Positions 6,913-7,572 of a stretch of 7,572 bases of DNA are shown piece by piece. Each line of letters begins with the position of its first letter. Positions within the stretch are counted from its first letter, which is position 1. The stretch spans positions 1 to 7,572 of the forward strand of contig DNBE01000109.1 of NCBI GenBank assembly GCA_003543795.1. The letters are read 5' to 3'. The stretch comes from Sutterella sp. GTDB taxonomy: Bacteria; Pseudomonadota; Gammaproteobacteria; Burkholderiales; Burkholderiaceae_F. Position numbers and translations under genes: made by a program. The notes under the pieces were generated by a model. That model was not told where the DNA came from. It did not search any database and worked only from the letters and a program-made list of their open reading frames with translations.

Positions 6913-6929
6913 CGTTACTTTCAGTAACG
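6913..6929. repeat. 17-bp inverted repeat between dciA and secA
   Basis: CGTTACT (6913-6919) and AGTAACG (6923-6929) are perfect 7-bp arms around TTC. It lies about 35 bases upstream of the TACAAT hexamer proposed for dciA and about 40 bases upstream of the secA -10. A compact palindrome with a 3-base centre, not followed by Ts on either strand, looks more like a dimeric regulator site than a terminator. No known operator is recognised. Confidence 0.5.
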
Positions 6930-6940
6930 ATTCGCCTCAC

Positions 6941-6959
6941 GCGCTCGATAAACGAGCGC
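6941..6959. repeat. inverted repeat over the -35 region of the secA promoter
   Basis: GCGCTCG (6941-6947) and CGAGCGC (6953-6959) are perfect 7-bp arms around ATAAA. No T run follows on either strand. The right arm ends 10 bases before the proposed -10 at 6970-6975, so the repeat covers the place where a -35 element would lie. A protein bound here could block or replace -35 recognition. Confidence 0.5.
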
Positions 6960-6966
6960 CAATGTA

Positions 6967-6975
6967 TGCGATAAT
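6967..6975 (+). promoter_or_regulatory. candidate extended -10 promoter for secA
   Basis: TG-C-GATAAT (6967-6975) fits the extended -10 pattern TGnTATAAT with one mismatch. The hexamer 17 bases upstream (6947-6952, GATAAA) is a poor -35, as is common for extended -10 promoters. Transcription would start near 6982, giving a leader of about 67 bases before the secA ATG. No secM-like upstream ORF is visible. Confidence 0.5.
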
Positions 6976-7048
6976 AAAGGGTTATTTGATTTGAGCGCCG
7001 GGAAACAAAAGACGCGCTTTAAAAGAGACTTTTAGGAATAAAAAAGAA

Positions 7049-7572
7049 ATGTCCGATTTTTTGACCAAAATTTTCGGTAGTCGAAACGATCGCTTAATTA
7101 AGCAATATCGCAAAAAGTGCGAAGCCGTCAATCGCCTCGAGCCCGAGATGAAGCAGTTAAGTGATGAGGCGCTCAAGGCAAAGACCGCTGCGTTTCGCGA
7201 GCGTTTGGCAAAAGGCGAAACGTTAGAAGCCCTTTTGCCCGAAGCGTTCGCGGTCGTGCGTGAAGCTAGCGTTCGTGTTTTGGGGCTTCGCCACTTTGAT
7301 GTGCAATTAATCGGCGGCATGGTTTTAAATGATCACAAGATTGCCGAAATGCGCACGGGCGAAGGCAAGACCTTAACGGCAACGCTTGCCGTTTATTTAA
7401 ACGCCCTTGAAGGCAAAGGCGTTCATATCGTGACGGTTAACGACTACCTTGCCAAACGCGACGCGCAATGGATGGGGCGTCTATATAACTTTCTCGGGAT
7501 GACGGTCGGAACGATTGTGAGTCAGCAACCCAACGACGAGAAAAAGCGCGCCTACGCGGCCGACATCACCTA
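7049..7572 (+). CDS. secA: preprotein translocase ATPase SecA (partial, 3' end outside window)
   Basis: SecA is the peripheral ATPase motor that pushes preproteins through SecYEG. The ATG at 7049 opens a frame that runs to the window end: 174 full codons of a protein usually near 900 residues. The N terminus [15 protein letters not shown] is typical. The first nucleotide-binding domain follows, with [16 protein letters not shown], Walker A MRTGEGKT (101-108), and [15 protein letters not shown] (about 131-145). It ends in [10 protein letters not shown], just before the expected 'YGTNNE' motif. An AGGA (7034-7037) lies 11 bases before the start, slightly far, and a small hairpin (TAAAAG/CTTTTA, 7020-7034) touches it. 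The gene follows lpxC in many proteobacteria, here separated by the convergent dciA. Identification is very secure; completeness cannot be judged. Confidence 0.97.
   Translation, partial: MSDFLTKIFGSRNDRLIKQYRKKCEAVNRLEPEMKQLSDEALKAKTAAFRERLAKGETLEALLPEAFAVVREASVRVLGLRHFDVQLIGGMVLNDHKIAEMRTGEGKTLTATLAVYLNALEGKGVHIVTVNDYLAKRDAQWMGRLYNFLGMTVGTIVSQQPNDEKKRAYAADIT

Noticed and set aside
6960..7048. A SecM-like arrest peptide before secA
   Set aside because: The only ATG frames in the leader are 10 codons or fewer, with no signal peptide or arrest motif.
6982..7320. Minus-strand frame of 112 codons over the secA start
   Set aside because: The + strand here encodes an unmistakable SecA N terminus with Walker A.
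1..7572. CRISPR arrays, insertion sequences, tRNA or rRNA genes, phage or defence genes
   Set aside because: None is visible. The window is almost fully occupied by conserved dcw and neighbouring housekeeping genes.

Overview
This window is the distal end of a Gram-negative division and cell wall (dcw) cluster, running into the start of secA. All genes lie on the + strand except one. The order is murC (3' part), ddl, ftsQ, ftsA, ftsZ, lpxC, then a convergent DUF721/DciA-type gene on the minus strand, then secA (5' part, cut by the window end). lpxC shows that the organism makes lipid A. DUF721/DciA between lpxC and secA, in place of the enterobacterial secM, fits betaproteobacteria or pseudomonads. 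The FtsZ, LpxC, Ddl and MurC sequences look betaproteobacterial to me. Base composition is near 50% GC with many TTA and TTT codons, which is low for typical Burkholderia relatives. A host-associated Burkholderiales lineage such as the Sutterellaceae is my best guess, at low confidence.

Layout: 1-953 murC end; 979-1941 ddl; 1951-2697 ftsQ; 2712-4013 ftsA (TTG start set by its ribosome binding site); 4014-4130 a 117-nt gap with a promoter-like pair of hexamers and a short T-rich leader; 4131-5435 ftsZ; 5446-6360 lpxC; 6384-6415 a strong intrinsic terminator for the + strand transcript, lying inside the 3' coding end of the opposing dciA; 6371-6835 dciA (minus); 6836-7048 a divergent intergenic region with promoter-like elements and two inverted repeats; 7049-7572 secA start.

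The genes work together. MurC and Ddl make UDP-MurNAc-L-Ala and D-Ala-D-Ala for the peptidoglycan precursor. FtsQ, FtsA and FtsZ form the divisome core. LpxC commits to lipid A synthesis. DciA is a replicative helicase loader. SecA drives protein export. From murC through lpxC the gaps are short and no convincing terminator intervenes, so this is probably one transcription unit with an extra promoter before ftsZ.

The locus itself is conserved housekeeping, and I do not see a new mobile or defence system. The notable signal is that the FtsA-FtsZ pair looks unusually diverged. FtsZ lacks the canonical C-terminal FtsA/ZipA-binding peptide and ends in a Trp/Lys-rich tail. It carries substitutions at normally fixed active-site positions (an Arg of the nucleotide pocket and the Asn of the T7 loop). 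FtsA is altered in its phosphate-2 loop and in a conserved 1C-domain stretch. All comparisons with other families are from memory, without alignments.
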